Part shown: piece by piece, positions 6,974-13,110 of the stretch
Layout of the letters: each line of letters begins with the position of its first letter
How positions within the stretch are numbered: the first letter of the stretch is position 1
Assembly: GCA_016928375.1 (NCBI GenBank)
Contig: JAFGKX010000043.1
Location: forward strand, 1 to 13,110
DNA from: Candidatus Omnitrophota bacterium
Lineage (GTDB): Bacteria; Omnitrophota; Gorgyraeia; JABMRG01; JAFGKX01
Direction: 5' to 3'
DNA length: 13,110 nucleotides
Made by a program: the position numbers and the translations under genes
Notes under the pieces: generated by a model
Told to the model about the DNA's origin: nothing
The model's input: only the letters and a program-made list of their open reading frames with translations
The model's database searches: none

Positions 6974-7842
6974 CTTTTAAGGATGCGCTTAAAACAAAAA
7001 AATTCGTCGTTACCTGCGAAATAGGCCCGCCTAAAGGCATAAATGTTAATAAGATTTTAGATGAGGCGGAATCTTTTAAAGGCAGGGTCGACGCTGTGAA
7101 TGTTACAGACCTTCAAAGCTCTGTTATGAGGCTTGGTTCGCTTACAATGTGCCATCTCTTAAAGATAAGAGGGCATGAGCCGATATTTCAGGTTACCACG
7201 CGCGACAGAAACAGGCTCGCGCTTCAGTCGGACATTTTATCAGCCGCAGCCCTGGGGATAGAGAATGTGTTAGTGCTTACCGGCGATCATCCTGTAAGGG
7301 GCGATCATCCGCAGGCAAAACCTGTATACGACCTTGATTCAATACAGCTTTTAGAGGTTATAAAACTGCTTAATTCAGGCTTTGATATGACGGGCAATGC
7401 TTTAGACGGAAAGCCGGATATATTTGCTGGAGCCGTTGTTAATCCCGGCGCTGACCCGATAGAACCGGAAATAATAAAAATGGAAAAAAAAGTGAAGGCC
7501 GGAGCGAAGTTTTTTCAGACGCAGGCTGTTTTTGACACGGATAAATTTGCTGATTTTACCAAGCGCATAAAACACATAGAAGCGCCTGTTTTGGCCAGCG
7601 TTATACTGCTTAAGTCCGCTTCAATGGCCCGTTACATGAATGATAATGTCGCAGGAATAAGCGTGCCTGGGCATTTGATTAAAGAAATGGAATCAACGGA
7701 AGGTAAAGACAGGGTAAACAAATCGGTTGAAATCGCAGCAAAACTTATAAAGGGCCTTAAAGGCCTGTGCCGAGGAATTCATATTATGCCCATAGGGTGG
7801 GAAAGTAAAATTGAACTTGTCCTTGATGCCGCAGAACTATAA
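6970..7842 (+). CDS. metF: 5,10-methylenetetrahydrofolate reductase, MetF subunit
   Basis: MetF is the FAD-containing TIM-barrel subunit that reduces methylene-THF to 5-methyl-THF. The protein is 290 aa, typical of the short MetF paired with MetV. Motifs are VTCEIGPPKG (acid/base Glu E17), FQVTTRDRNRLALQSD, the LGIENVLVLTGDHP block with the conserved folate-contacting Asp (D106), KFFQTQAVFD (Q185) and a C-terminal GIHIMPIGWESKI. The start overlaps metV by 4 nt, so the two subunits are probably made in fixed ratio. It is the last gene of the fhs-to-metF block; its TAA lies in the palindrome-containing gap before the signalling gene. Confidence 0.94.
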   Translation: MTFKDALKTKKFVVTCEIGPPKGINVNKILDEAESFKGRVDAVNVTDLQSSVMRLGSLTMCHLLKIRGHEPIFQVTTRDRNRLALQSDILSAAALGIENVLVLTGDHPVRGDHPQAKPVYDLDSIQLLEVIKLLNSGFDMTGNALDGKPDIFAGAVVNPGADPIEPEIIKMEKKVKAGAKFFQTQAVFDTDKFADFTKRIKHIEAPVLASVILLKSASMARYMNDNVAGISVPGHLIKEMESTEGKDRVNKSVEIAAKLIKGLKGLCRGIHIMPIGWESKIELVLDAAEL

Positions 7843-7843
7843 T
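7811..7843 (+). promoter_or_regulatory. Possible promoter overlapping the metF stop
   Basis: A perfect TATAAT at 7838-7843 overlaps the metF stop codon. Candidate -35 boxes are TTGAAC at 7811-7816 (good match, but a long 21-nt spacer) and TTGTCC at 7817-7822 (15-nt spacer). Transcription would begin near 7850, within the GC palindrome that follows, and serve the HD-GYP, panBE and acsE genes. The poor -35 spacing keeps confidence low. Confidence 0.35.
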
Positions 7844-7860
7844 CCCGCCCGCAGCGGGAT
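7842..7860 (+). promoter_or_regulatory. GC-rich palindrome/hairpin between metF and the HD-GYP gene
   Basis: ATCCCGC (7842-7848) and GCGGGAT (7854-7860) form a perfect 7-bp inverted repeat around a 5-nt loop. No T-run follows, so it is not a standard intrinsic terminator. It overlaps the candidate TATAAT/start region and ends just before the GGAGGG SD (7863-7868). It could be a repressor operator, an RNA-stabilising stem at the end of the fhs-metF message, or a leader hairpin. The inverted repeat is seen; the role is inference. Confidence 0.5.
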
Positions 7861-7872
7861 CCGGAGGGTGCA

Positions 7873-9303
7873 ATGCCTGAGCCAATTATAAAAATTAAAC
7901 CAATCACAGGGGAAAGCCTTACAAAAAAACTATCCATTTCCTTTTTCTTTATGTCCATTATACCAATTTTGCTTATGATGTATATCGTAGGCGTAATAGG
8001 CTATGATGTATTTATGGTTAAGCTGCCGCACATAAGGCTGACAATAGCTCTGTCGGTTTTACTTGTGACGGTGATGTTTGTGTTTTTGAGGTATAATGTT
8101 CAGATGATCGTATCTGTAATGAAGACTGCGAAAACAATAGCAGGCGGCGACTATGCAAAAAAAATAGATGTAGAATCTAAGGATGAAATAGGGCAACTGG
8201 CAAAATCTTTTAATAGAATTACCGTGGATCTTGAAGCAAAGATAAAAGAGCTGGAAGAATCGAAGGGTATTATCCAGGACATATTCAGAAAAATAGGCGC
8301 AGCGCTGTCGACAACGGGCGGTATAGACCAGCTGCTTGAACTTATTATAGAAACAATAGTAAAAGGTGTTTACGCGGAAAGCGGCTGCATTATGCTTTTG
8401 GAAGACAACGAGCTCAAGGTAAGAGTTGCTTATGGGCTTGAAGACAGCCTTATAGCTAAACTTTCAATTAAATCCGGAGAGGGAGTAATAGGGTTGTCCG
8501 CTAAAGAAAAAAGGATCATGATTACTTCTTATACAGGAGAACCGCTTGTTGCTGATGCAGACAGGGGGCGGTTTTATTATAAAAATGTAATATCTGTTCC
8601 GTTTTTTTACAAAGACGAGTGCCTGGGCGTTCTGGCTATATTTGATAAAAAATCCCAGAGTGGTTTCGGCGAAGACGATAAACTGCTTATATCCAACATA
8701 GCATTTCAGGCAGCCATTGCAATTGCCAATGACAAATTAAATGAAGACGCTGAAAAAACTTATATAGAAACAATTACTGCCCTGGCCATGGCAGTTGAGG
8801 CCAAGGACGCTTACAGCAGGGGCCATTTAGACAGAGTTTCCCGTTTAGTAGTTGACTTTGCAAAAAAATTGGGATTAAGCGGAAAAACAGCGGAAATATT
8901 AAAAGACGGGGCTAAGCTGCACGACCTTGGAAAGATAGGTATACGTGACGATATATTATGCAAACAGGGCCCTCTTACAAAAGAAGAGCAAAATGAGCTC
9001 GAAAAGCACGTTATAATAGGCGAAAATATATTAAGGCCTATAAGAAAACTCGCGCCGTTATGCGATATGGTAAGGCATCATCAGGAGTGGTGGAACGGCA
9101 CCGGCTATCCGGACAGCTTAAAAGGCGAGGAAATTCCGCTGACCGCGCGCATTTTGAAAATAATAGATGCCTACGATGCTATGTCCACTGACCGCCCGTA
9201 CAGAAAAGCGCTTAGCAAAGAAGAGATAAAGCAGGAGTTTCAAAAGGGCAGCGGCAGCGAATTCGATGCTAACCTGACCAAGAAATTTTTGGAAATGATA
9301 TAA
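7873..9303 (+). CDS. Membrane HAMP-GAF-HD-GYP protein, predicted c-di-GMP phosphodiesterase
   Basis: A 476-residue inner-membrane signalling protein. Two hydrophobic segments (about 22-48 and 55-74) are separated by only a few residues, so there is no periplasmic sensor domain. A HAMP linker follows (about 76-128, with GGDYAKKIDVESKDEIGQLA), then a helical coil, a GAF domain (about 145-290, with SGEGVIG and VPFFYKDECLGVLAIF) and an HD-GYP domain (about 298-476). The HD-GYP metal and catalytic residues look intact: H318, H350-D351 in LHDLGKIGI, H379, H402-H403 and G409-YP in NGTGYP. HD-GYP enzymes hydrolyse cyclic di-GMP (some act on cGAMP). The likely input is a cytosolic ligand bound by GAF; which one cannot be told. 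The start follows GGAGGG. Its stop overlaps the panB start by 1 nt (TAATG), tying it to the metabolic genes. Confidence 0.93.
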   Translation: MPEPIIKIKPITGESLTKKLSISFFFMSIIPILLMMYIVGVIGYDVFMVKLPHIRLTIALSVLLVTVMFVFLRYNVQMIVSVMKTAKTIAGGDYAKKIDVESKDEIGQLAKSFNRITVDLEAKIKELEESKGIIQDIFRKIGAALSTTGGIDQLLELIIETIVKGVYAESGCIMLLEDNELKVRVAYGLEDSLIAKLSIKSGEGVIGLSAKEKRIMITSYTGEPLVADADRGRFYYKNVISVPFFYKDECLGVLAIFDKKSQSGFGEDDKLLISNIAFQAAIAIANDKLNEDAEKTYIETITALAMAVEAKDAYSRGHLDRVSRLVVDFAKKLGLSGKTAEILKDGAKLHDLGKIGIRDDILCKQGPLTKEEQNELEKHVIIGENILRPIRKLAPLCDMVRHHQEWWNGTGYPDSLKGEEIPLTARILKIIDAYDAMSTDRPYRKALSKEEIKQEFQKGSGSEFDANLTKKFLEMI

Positions 9304-10151
9304 TGGAAAGAAAAAAAATAACTATACCGGACCTGCTGGATAAAAAGAAAAATAAAAAGCCGATTACGGCATTAACCGCGTATGATTTTCCGTCTGCCTC
9401 CATAATAGATGAAGCAGGCTTTGATATGATAATCATAGGCGATTCCGTGGCAATGGTTGTGTTAGGGCTTGAAAATACGCTCGCGGTTACTGTAGACGAT
9501 ATGCTGTATCACTCTAAGGCAGTTGCGCGCGGAGCAAAACACGCGTTTTTAGTCGGGGATATGCCGTTTATGTCTTATCAAGTAAGCGTTGAAGAAGCGC
9601 TGCGTAACGCCGGAAGGTTTGTCAAAGAAGGAAACTGCGACGCAGTAAAATTAGAAGGCGCCTCCGGAGTGATAAAACAGGTTGAGGCAATTGTAAAAGC
9701 CGGCATACCCGTGATGGGCCACATAGGCCTTACCCCGCAAAACGCCACACAGTTGGGCGGCTTTAAGGTGCAGGGCAAGACATCCGCGTCTGCTAAAAAA
9801 ATAATAAACGACGCTATTTTACTGGAGCAGGCCGGATGCTTCAGCGTGATACTTGAGTGCGTGCCGGATGAAATCTCAAAAATCATCACTTCTAAGGTCA
9901 GTATTCCCACTATCGGAATAGGCGCAGGAGCGGACTGCGACGGTCAGGTGCTTGTTACGCACGATGTCCTGGGGTTTTATAAAAAATTTACCCCTAAATT
10001 TGCAAAAAAATACGCTGATATATCCCTAGACATAAAAAATGCCGTAGAACAATTCAAAAAAGAAGTGGAAGATAAAAAATTTCCCGGAAAAGAAAATACT
10101 TTTCATATCGACGAAAAAGAACTAAAAAAAATAAAAAACCCGTCATTATGA
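9303..10151 (+). CDS. panB: 3-methyl-2-oxobutanoate hydroxymethyltransferase
   Basis: PanB transfers a hydroxymethyl group from 5,10-methylene-THF to ketoisovalerate, giving ketopantoate, the first step towards pantothenate and CoA. The protein is 282 aa (family about 265-280). Visible residues are the Mg-binding D47 (IIGDSVAMV), D86 (LVGDMPFMSY) and E118 (VKLEGA), and the catalytic E185 (ILECVP). Further motifs are GHIGLTPQ, GGFKVQGKT and PTIGIGAGADCDGQVLVTHDVLG. The C-terminal 50 or so residues are Lys-rich and less conserved; the last codons and stop lie within an inverted repeat (10141-10177). The start overlaps the HD-GYP gene by 1 nt, so re-initiation is likely. Its folate substrate is the same intermediate made by FolD, placing it functionally on the one-carbon pool. 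Confidence 0.96.
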   Translation: MERKKITIPDLLDKKKNKKPITALTAYDFPSASIIDEAGFDMIIIGDSVAMVVLGLENTLAVTVDDMLYHSKAVARGAKHAFLVGDMPFMSYQVSVEEALRNAGRFVKEGNCDAVKLEGASGVIKQVEAIVKAGIPVMGHIGLTPQNATQLGGFKVQGKTSASAKKIINDAILLEQAGCFSVILECVPDEISKIITSKVSIPTIGIGAGADCDGQVLVTHDVLGFYKKFTPKFAKKYADISLDIKNAVEQFKKEVEDKKFPGKENTFHIDEKELKKIKNPSL

Positions 10152-10177
10152 GTAGGCTTACGTTCCTTGTAATGACG
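10141..10177 (+). repeat. Imperfect inverted repeat spanning the panB stop
   Basis: CGTCATTA (10141-10148) and TAATGACG (10170-10177) are perfect inverted arms. Allowing two G-U pairs the stem extends to about 12 bp around a 13-nt loop. The left arm encodes the last residues of PanB and the right arm lies just before the panE SD. No T-run follows. It may be a transcript hairpin or the remnant of a small palindromic intergenic element; no second copy is seen in the window. Confidence 0.55.
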
Positions 10178-10188
10178 CAAGAGGTAAC

Positions 10189-11118
10189 ATGAAAATAGCA
10201 GTTGTCGGATCAGGAGCGATGGGGTGCTTATTCGCCGCGTTTTTATCGCGCTCTAAAGCCGGACATGAAGTATGGGTGCTGGCCAAAGACCAGGCCAGGG
10301 CAAAAAGATTAAGTTCATCCGGCATTGAGGTAGAAGGCGATTTTAATTTCAAGGTGAAAATAAACGCCACTGCCAATGCCGCTGATATGGCCGGAGCCGC
10401 TCTTGTAATAATAGCGGTTAAATCATATAATACGGAAGCAGCGGTTAAATCCATAATGCCGATTTTATCTCAAGATTCGAAAGTCCTTACCATACAAAAT
10501 GGGCTGGGAAACCTTGAGATGGTAAATGAGTTCGTCGGAACAGAAAGGGCCTTAGGCGGCGTTACATCCTGCGGCGCGACAGTACTTAAAGAAGGCCGTA
10601 TAAAACATGCCGGCAGTGATGAAACCATAATAGGAAGGCCCGATGGTAAAATTTTCGCGGATGTAAGGCAGATAGCGAATCTGCTCAATGAGGCAAAAAT
10701 AGAAACGAAAATGTCCAAAGACATAAAAAGTGTTATATGGAGTAAGCTTATAATAAACGCCGGTATAAATGCGCTGGCTGCAATAACGCGCCTGCCGAAC
10801 GGCCGGCTGATAAAACAAGAGCCCATAAAAGAGATGTTAAGGCAGGCGGTTTCCGAGGCAGTAAAGGTGGCAAAAAGAAAAGGCATAAAGCTCATTTATG
10901 ATGACCCGATACAAAAAGTAGAATCCGTCTGTGTGGCTACAAGCTGCAATATTTGCAGTATGCTGCAGGATATTATGAATAAAAAACCTACCGAAATAGA
11001 TGCAATAAACGGCGCTATTTCCCGCCATGCCAAAGGCTTAAGCATTAAGACTCCGGTCAATGATATGCTGTATGCTTTGGTAAAAACCATAGAATCCAAT
11101 TACGACAAACAATGCTGA
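10189..11118 (+). CDS. panE: 2-dehydropantoate 2-reductase
   Basis: A ketopantoate reductase of 309 aa, which uses NADPH to convert ketopantoate to pantoate, the step after PanB. An N-terminal Rossmann fold has GSGAMG (residues 7-12), then AVKSYNT and TIQNGLGN. The C-terminal domain carries K186 in VIWSKLIINAGINALAAI (catalytic Lys), N190, S257 and the E269 of KPTEIDAINGA. These match the Lys/Asn/Ser/Glu set of the PanE family. That family also includes reductases of other 2-oxoacids, but the adjacent panB makes pantoate synthesis the best call. AAGAGG at 10179-10184 is the likely SD, following the inverted repeat. The 3' end overlaps the next gene by 7 nt. panC and panD are not in the window. 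Confidence 0.92.
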   Translation: MKIAVVGSGAMGCLFAAFLSRSKAGHEVWVLAKDQARAKRLSSSGIEVEGDFNFKVKINATANAADMAGAALVIIAVKSYNTEAAVKSIMPILSQDSKVLTIQNGLGNLEMVNEFVGTERALGGVTSCGATVLKEGRIKHAGSDETIIGRPDGKIFADVRQIANLLNEAKIETKMSKDIKSVIWSKLIINAGINALAAITRLPNGRLIKQEPIKEMLRQAVSEAVKVAKRKGIKLIYDDPIQKVESVCVATSCNICSMLQDIMNKKPTEIDAINGAISRHAKGLSIKTPVNDMLYALVKTIESNYDKQC

Positions 11119-11930
11119 TAATAGGCGAAAGAATAAATAGCTCGCGCAAACCCATAGCCTCTGCGATTGCCGCGAAAGATTCCGGATTTCTTGTCGGAGA
11201 AGCCCGCGCCCAGAAAGACAAAGGCGCAGATTTTATAGATGTAAACTGCGCTATTATGCTGGACGGGGAAAGAGAAAGCCTTTTGTGGCTTATGGTTGAG
11301 ATTCAGAGCGCTGTCGATAATGTCCCTATAAGCATAGACAGCCCTAATCCCGAAATTATAAATGAAGCTATAAAAATACATAAAGGCAAGCCTTTTATCA
11401 ACTCCGTTACGGCAGAAACAGATAAAATGAGACGCATGCTTGGTATTTTAAATAAAAAAGATGTATTTCTGATAGCGCTGACAGTAAATGATAAGGGCAT
11501 ACCCGCTGATACCGCCGACAGGCTTAAAATAGCGCGCGATATGGTCAACGCCATGACGGCCGCCGGAATGGATAGAGATAATATATACGTGGATCCCCTG
11601 GTAAAGCCCATAAGCAGCGAGCCGGAGCAGGCAAAGTATTTTTTAGAAACAGTTAAATCACTGAAAAAAGAGAAAATAAAAACAATAGGAGGCTTAAGCA
11701 ATGTTTCCTATGGGCTTCCTGCGCGGGAAATTTTAAACACCGCATTTTTATTTTTGGCAAAAGAAGCCGGTATAGATGCCGCCATCATAGATCCTTCTGT
11801 CGAGCGTCGGCTATCGATCGTTGACCTTCAATCAGAGGCGTTCGGTTTGGCGAAAAAAGCGCTGTTAGGCGACGATGTATATTGCATGAATTACATTAAG
11901 GCGTTCCGCGCAGGTAAGCTAAATGGCTAA
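11112..11930 (+). CDS. acsE: Methyltetrahydrofolate:corrinoid protein methyltransferase, AcsE-like
   Basis: A 272-residue pterin-binding TIM-barrel protein (DHPS-like). It begins MLIIGERINSSRK, as in Moorella AcsE, and keeps the expected folate-contact residues: D76 in ISIDSPN, N97 in FINSVTAE, D161 in IYVDPL and N197 in GLSNVSYGLP. The C-terminus has the typical DAAIIDPS and VYCMNYIKAF segments. AcsE moves the methyl group from 5-methyl-THF to the cobalt of the corrinoid iron-sulfur protein (AcsCD), the last step of the methyl branch. Its partner and the CODH/ACS complex are not visible here. A role with another corrinoid protein (for example O-demethylation) is possible, but fhs-fchA-folD-metVF upstream favours the acetyl-CoA pathway. 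It overlaps panE by 7 nt and the next gene by 8 nt. Confidence 0.9.
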   Translation: MLIIGERINSSRKPIASAIAAKDSGFLVGEARAQKDKGADFIDVNCAIMLDGERESLLWLMVEIQSAVDNVPISIDSPNPEIINEAIKIHKGKPFINSVTAETDKMRRMLGILNKKDVFLIALTVNDKGIPADTADRLKIARDMVNAMTAAGMDRDNIYVDPLVKPISSEPEQAKYFLETVKSLKKEKIKTIGGLSNVSYGLPAREILNTAFLFLAKEAGIDAAIIDPSVERRLSIVDLQSEAFGLAKKALLGDDVYCMNYIKAFRAGKLNG

Positions 11931-13017
11931 AAAAATATTTATAGCAGCCACAAGGCAGAATGACGGCAAGACTACAATATCGCTGGGCCTTATGGCGATG
12001 CTGAAAGAAAAATTTAAGCGTATAGGATTTATAAAACCTATAGGGCAGCGCTATCTGGTGGAGCAGGGTTATAATATCGACGAGGACTCCTTTCTGATAG
12101 AGGAAATATTCGGTATCAAAGCAAGCCTCAAAGATATGAGCCCTATAGCGATAGAAAAAGATTTTACCCAGAAATATATAAAAAATCCGGATAAAAAACC
12201 ACTCGAGAAACAAATCATAAATTCATTTGAAAAAATCGCCCAGGACAATGACCTGGTCGTGATAGAAGGCACCGGGCATGCCGGGGTAGGCTCGGTATTC
12301 GATTTATGCAATGCTGATGTTGCAAGGCTGCTTGAAGCCAATGTCGTTGTAATATCGGAGGGCGGCCTGGGCCGGCCGATAGATGAAATATTGCTTTCGA
12401 TGCCGCTTTTTGAAAAGCGCGGCGTAAAAGTAGCCGGTGTAATAATAAATAAGGTAAAGCAGGAAAAATATAATAAAATAAACGATCTTGTTCGGGAAAG
12501 CCTGAAGCAGCACAATCTCGACGTATTCGGAGTCCTGCCGTACCTTAAGGTGCTGGATATGCCCACAATGGCGCATATGCAGGATGAATTTAAGGCCAAA
12601 TTCATAAGCGGATCCAAGGAAAACATAAACAGGGTAATAAGCAATATTATCGTAGTAAGTTCTAACCCGCCGACGTTTTTACGCGGCGCAAAGGACAAAA
12701 ACCTTTTTGTTTTATCCGGCGACAGAAATGAGGTAATAAAATACCTGCTTAAAGAGGCGAAAAAACGCTCAAGGCCGGAGCAGTTTTTGGGAGGTTTTAT
12801 TTTTACCTGCGGCATATCGCCGGACCGTTCGATAAAAAAGGCCCTGGAAAAGGCCCAGATACCGTCGATGGTAGCAGAACAGGATACATTCGAAACTGTA
12901 GTGAAAATGGACGAGATGATAGTGAAAATACGGCCCGAAGATAAAGAAAAGATAGATATGATAGTAAATCTTGCGAAAGATTATATCGATATAGATAAGA
13001 TACTGTCCGCTGTCTAA
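11923..13017 (+). CDS. BioD-like ATPase with C-terminal DRTGG-like region, function unknown
   Basis: A 364-residue protein resembling the N-terminal part of long phosphotransacetylases (Pta), without the catalytic acetyltransferase domain. Residues 1-210 look like a dethiobiotin-synthetase/CobB-type P-loop ATPase: FIAATRQNDGKTTISLGL (K16-T17), FIKPIGQRY, VVIEGTGHAGVGSVFDLCNADVARLL, a VISEGGLGRPIDE segment and VAGVIINKV. Residues about 211-325 fit a DRTGG-like domain, with a LSGDRNEVIKYLLKEA segment and GFIFTCGISPD. The hallmark DRTGG string itself is not obvious. In E. coli Pta this N-terminal portion is linked to metabolite sensing. Stand-alone versions have no assigned reaction that I know. 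Co-location after acsE (8-nt overlap) hints at a role near acetyl-CoA, CoA or corrinoid metabolism, but this is inference. Confidence 0.8.
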   Translation: MAKKIFIAATRQNDGKTTISLGLMAMLKEKFKRIGFIKPIGQRYLVEQGYNIDEDSFLIEEIFGIKASLKDMSPIAIEKDFTQKYIKNPDKKPLEKQIINSFEKIAQDNDLVVIEGTGHAGVGSVFDLCNADVARLLEANVVVISEGGLGRPIDEILLSMPLFEKRGVKVAGVIINKVKQEKYNKINDLVRESLKQHNLDVFGVLPYLKVLDMPTMAHMQDEFKAKFISGSKENINRVISNIIVVSSNPPTFLRGAKDKNLFVLSGDRNEVIKYLLKEAKKRSRPEQFLGGFIFTCGISPDRSIKKALEKAQIPSMVAEQDTFETVVKMDEMIVKIRPEDKEKIDMIVNLAKDYIDIDKILSAV

Positions 13018-13034
13018 CCTTTACCCGCCTTAAA

Positions 13035-13110
13035 ATGAAAAAACACATAATAATTTTTATAGTATCAGCTGTTATTTTTTTCGGCATTGCATTTATGTTT
13101 TTTAACAGGA
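13035..13110 (+). CDS. Start of a membrane-anchored or exported protein (partial)
   Basis: An ATG at 13035, 17 nt after the previous stop, opens a frame that runs off the window. The 25 visible residues start M-K-K-H and continue with a hydrophobic run of about 18 (IIIFIVSAVIFFGIAFMFF) ending N-R. This is typical of a signal anchor or uncleaved signal peptide. There is no good SD. Function cannot be told. Confidence 0.5.
   Translation, partial: MKKHIIIFIVSAVIFFGIAFMFFNR

Noticed and set aside
3299..7842. Recent horizontal transfer of the C1 block
   Set aside because: Codon habits (frequent ATA, AGG, GGC and AAA) look the same as in the flanking ribosomal genes, and there are no flanking repeats or mobile genes. 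Older transfer cannot be excluded.
7842..7860. Intrinsic terminator after metF
   Set aside because: The stem is short (7 bp) and is followed by CCGGAGGG, not a T-run, so rho-independent termination is not supported.
12069..12815. Minus-strand open frame of 248 codons opposite the BioD-like gene
   Set aside because: The sense frame has a P-loop and a coherent domain layout; the antisense product is Ser/Phe/Leu-rich without motifs, as expected of a shadow frame.
12971..13001. Possible promoter before the last partial gene (TTGCGA and TAAGAT)
   Set aside because: Spacing is 19 nt and the -10 matches only 4 of 6, within AT-rich coding sequence; too weak to list.
1..13110. tRNA, rRNA, riboswitch, CRISPR, insertion sequence or phage elements
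   Set aside because: There is no gap longer than 37 nt between genes, no spaced direct repeats and no transposase or integrase motifs were seen, so none of these fits in the window.

Overview
The window is a densely packed, single-strand (+) stretch of a bacterial chromosome: sixteen genes, two of them cut by the window edges, with overlaps of 1-26 nt at ten junctions and no gap longer than 37 nt. Every long minus-strand ORF is a shadow of a plus-strand gene. GC content is moderate, and all genes use ATA for Ile and AGG/AGA for Arg heavily, so nothing looks recently acquired. The gene content (Wood-Ljungdahl methyl branch beside a translation and cell-wall cluster in an uncultured-looking anaerobe) suggests a lineage such as Omnitrophota or a related deep-branching phylum. 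That placement is inference, not proven by the sequence.

Region 1 (1-3302) is housekeeping: the end of prmC (release-factor methyltransferase), murA (first peptidoglycan step), rpsP (S16), trmD (tRNA m1G37 methyltransferase), rplS (L19) and rnhB (RNase HII). The order resembles the widespread rpsP-rimM-trmD-rplS-rnhB cluster, but rimM and the small KH-domain gene are absent from between rpsP and trmD.

Region 2 (3299-7842) is the methyl branch of the Wood-Ljungdahl pathway in reaction order: fhs (formate + THF to formyl-THF), fchA (methenyl-THF cyclohydrolase), folD (methylene-THF dehydrogenase), metV and metF (methylene-THF reductase). Each start codon overlaps the previous stop. fhs starts inside the rnhB stop, so the pathway is physically joined to the translation cluster. 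FolD carries substitutions at the three positions associated with cyclohydrolase chemistry, which fits fchA being retained next to it. Fhs is also divergent, with a shortened loop and a lost conserved Trp.

Region 3 (7843-13110) starts with a short gap holding a perfect TATAAT and a GC-rich palindrome. A membrane HAMP-GAF-HD-GYP protein (predicted c-di-GMP phosphodiesterase) follows. Then come panB and panE (pantoate synthesis; PanB consumes methylene-THF and leads towards CoA), an AcsE-type methyl-THF:corrinoid protein methyltransferase, a BioD-like ATPase with a DRTGG-like C-terminal region, and the beginning of a membrane or exported protein. The logic appears to be formate to methyl-THF (fhs to metF), then methyl transfer to a corrinoid protein (acsE), with pantothenate genes tapping the same C1 pool and supporting CoA supply. 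CO dehydrogenase/acetyl-CoA synthase and the corrinoid iron-sulfur protein are not in this window.
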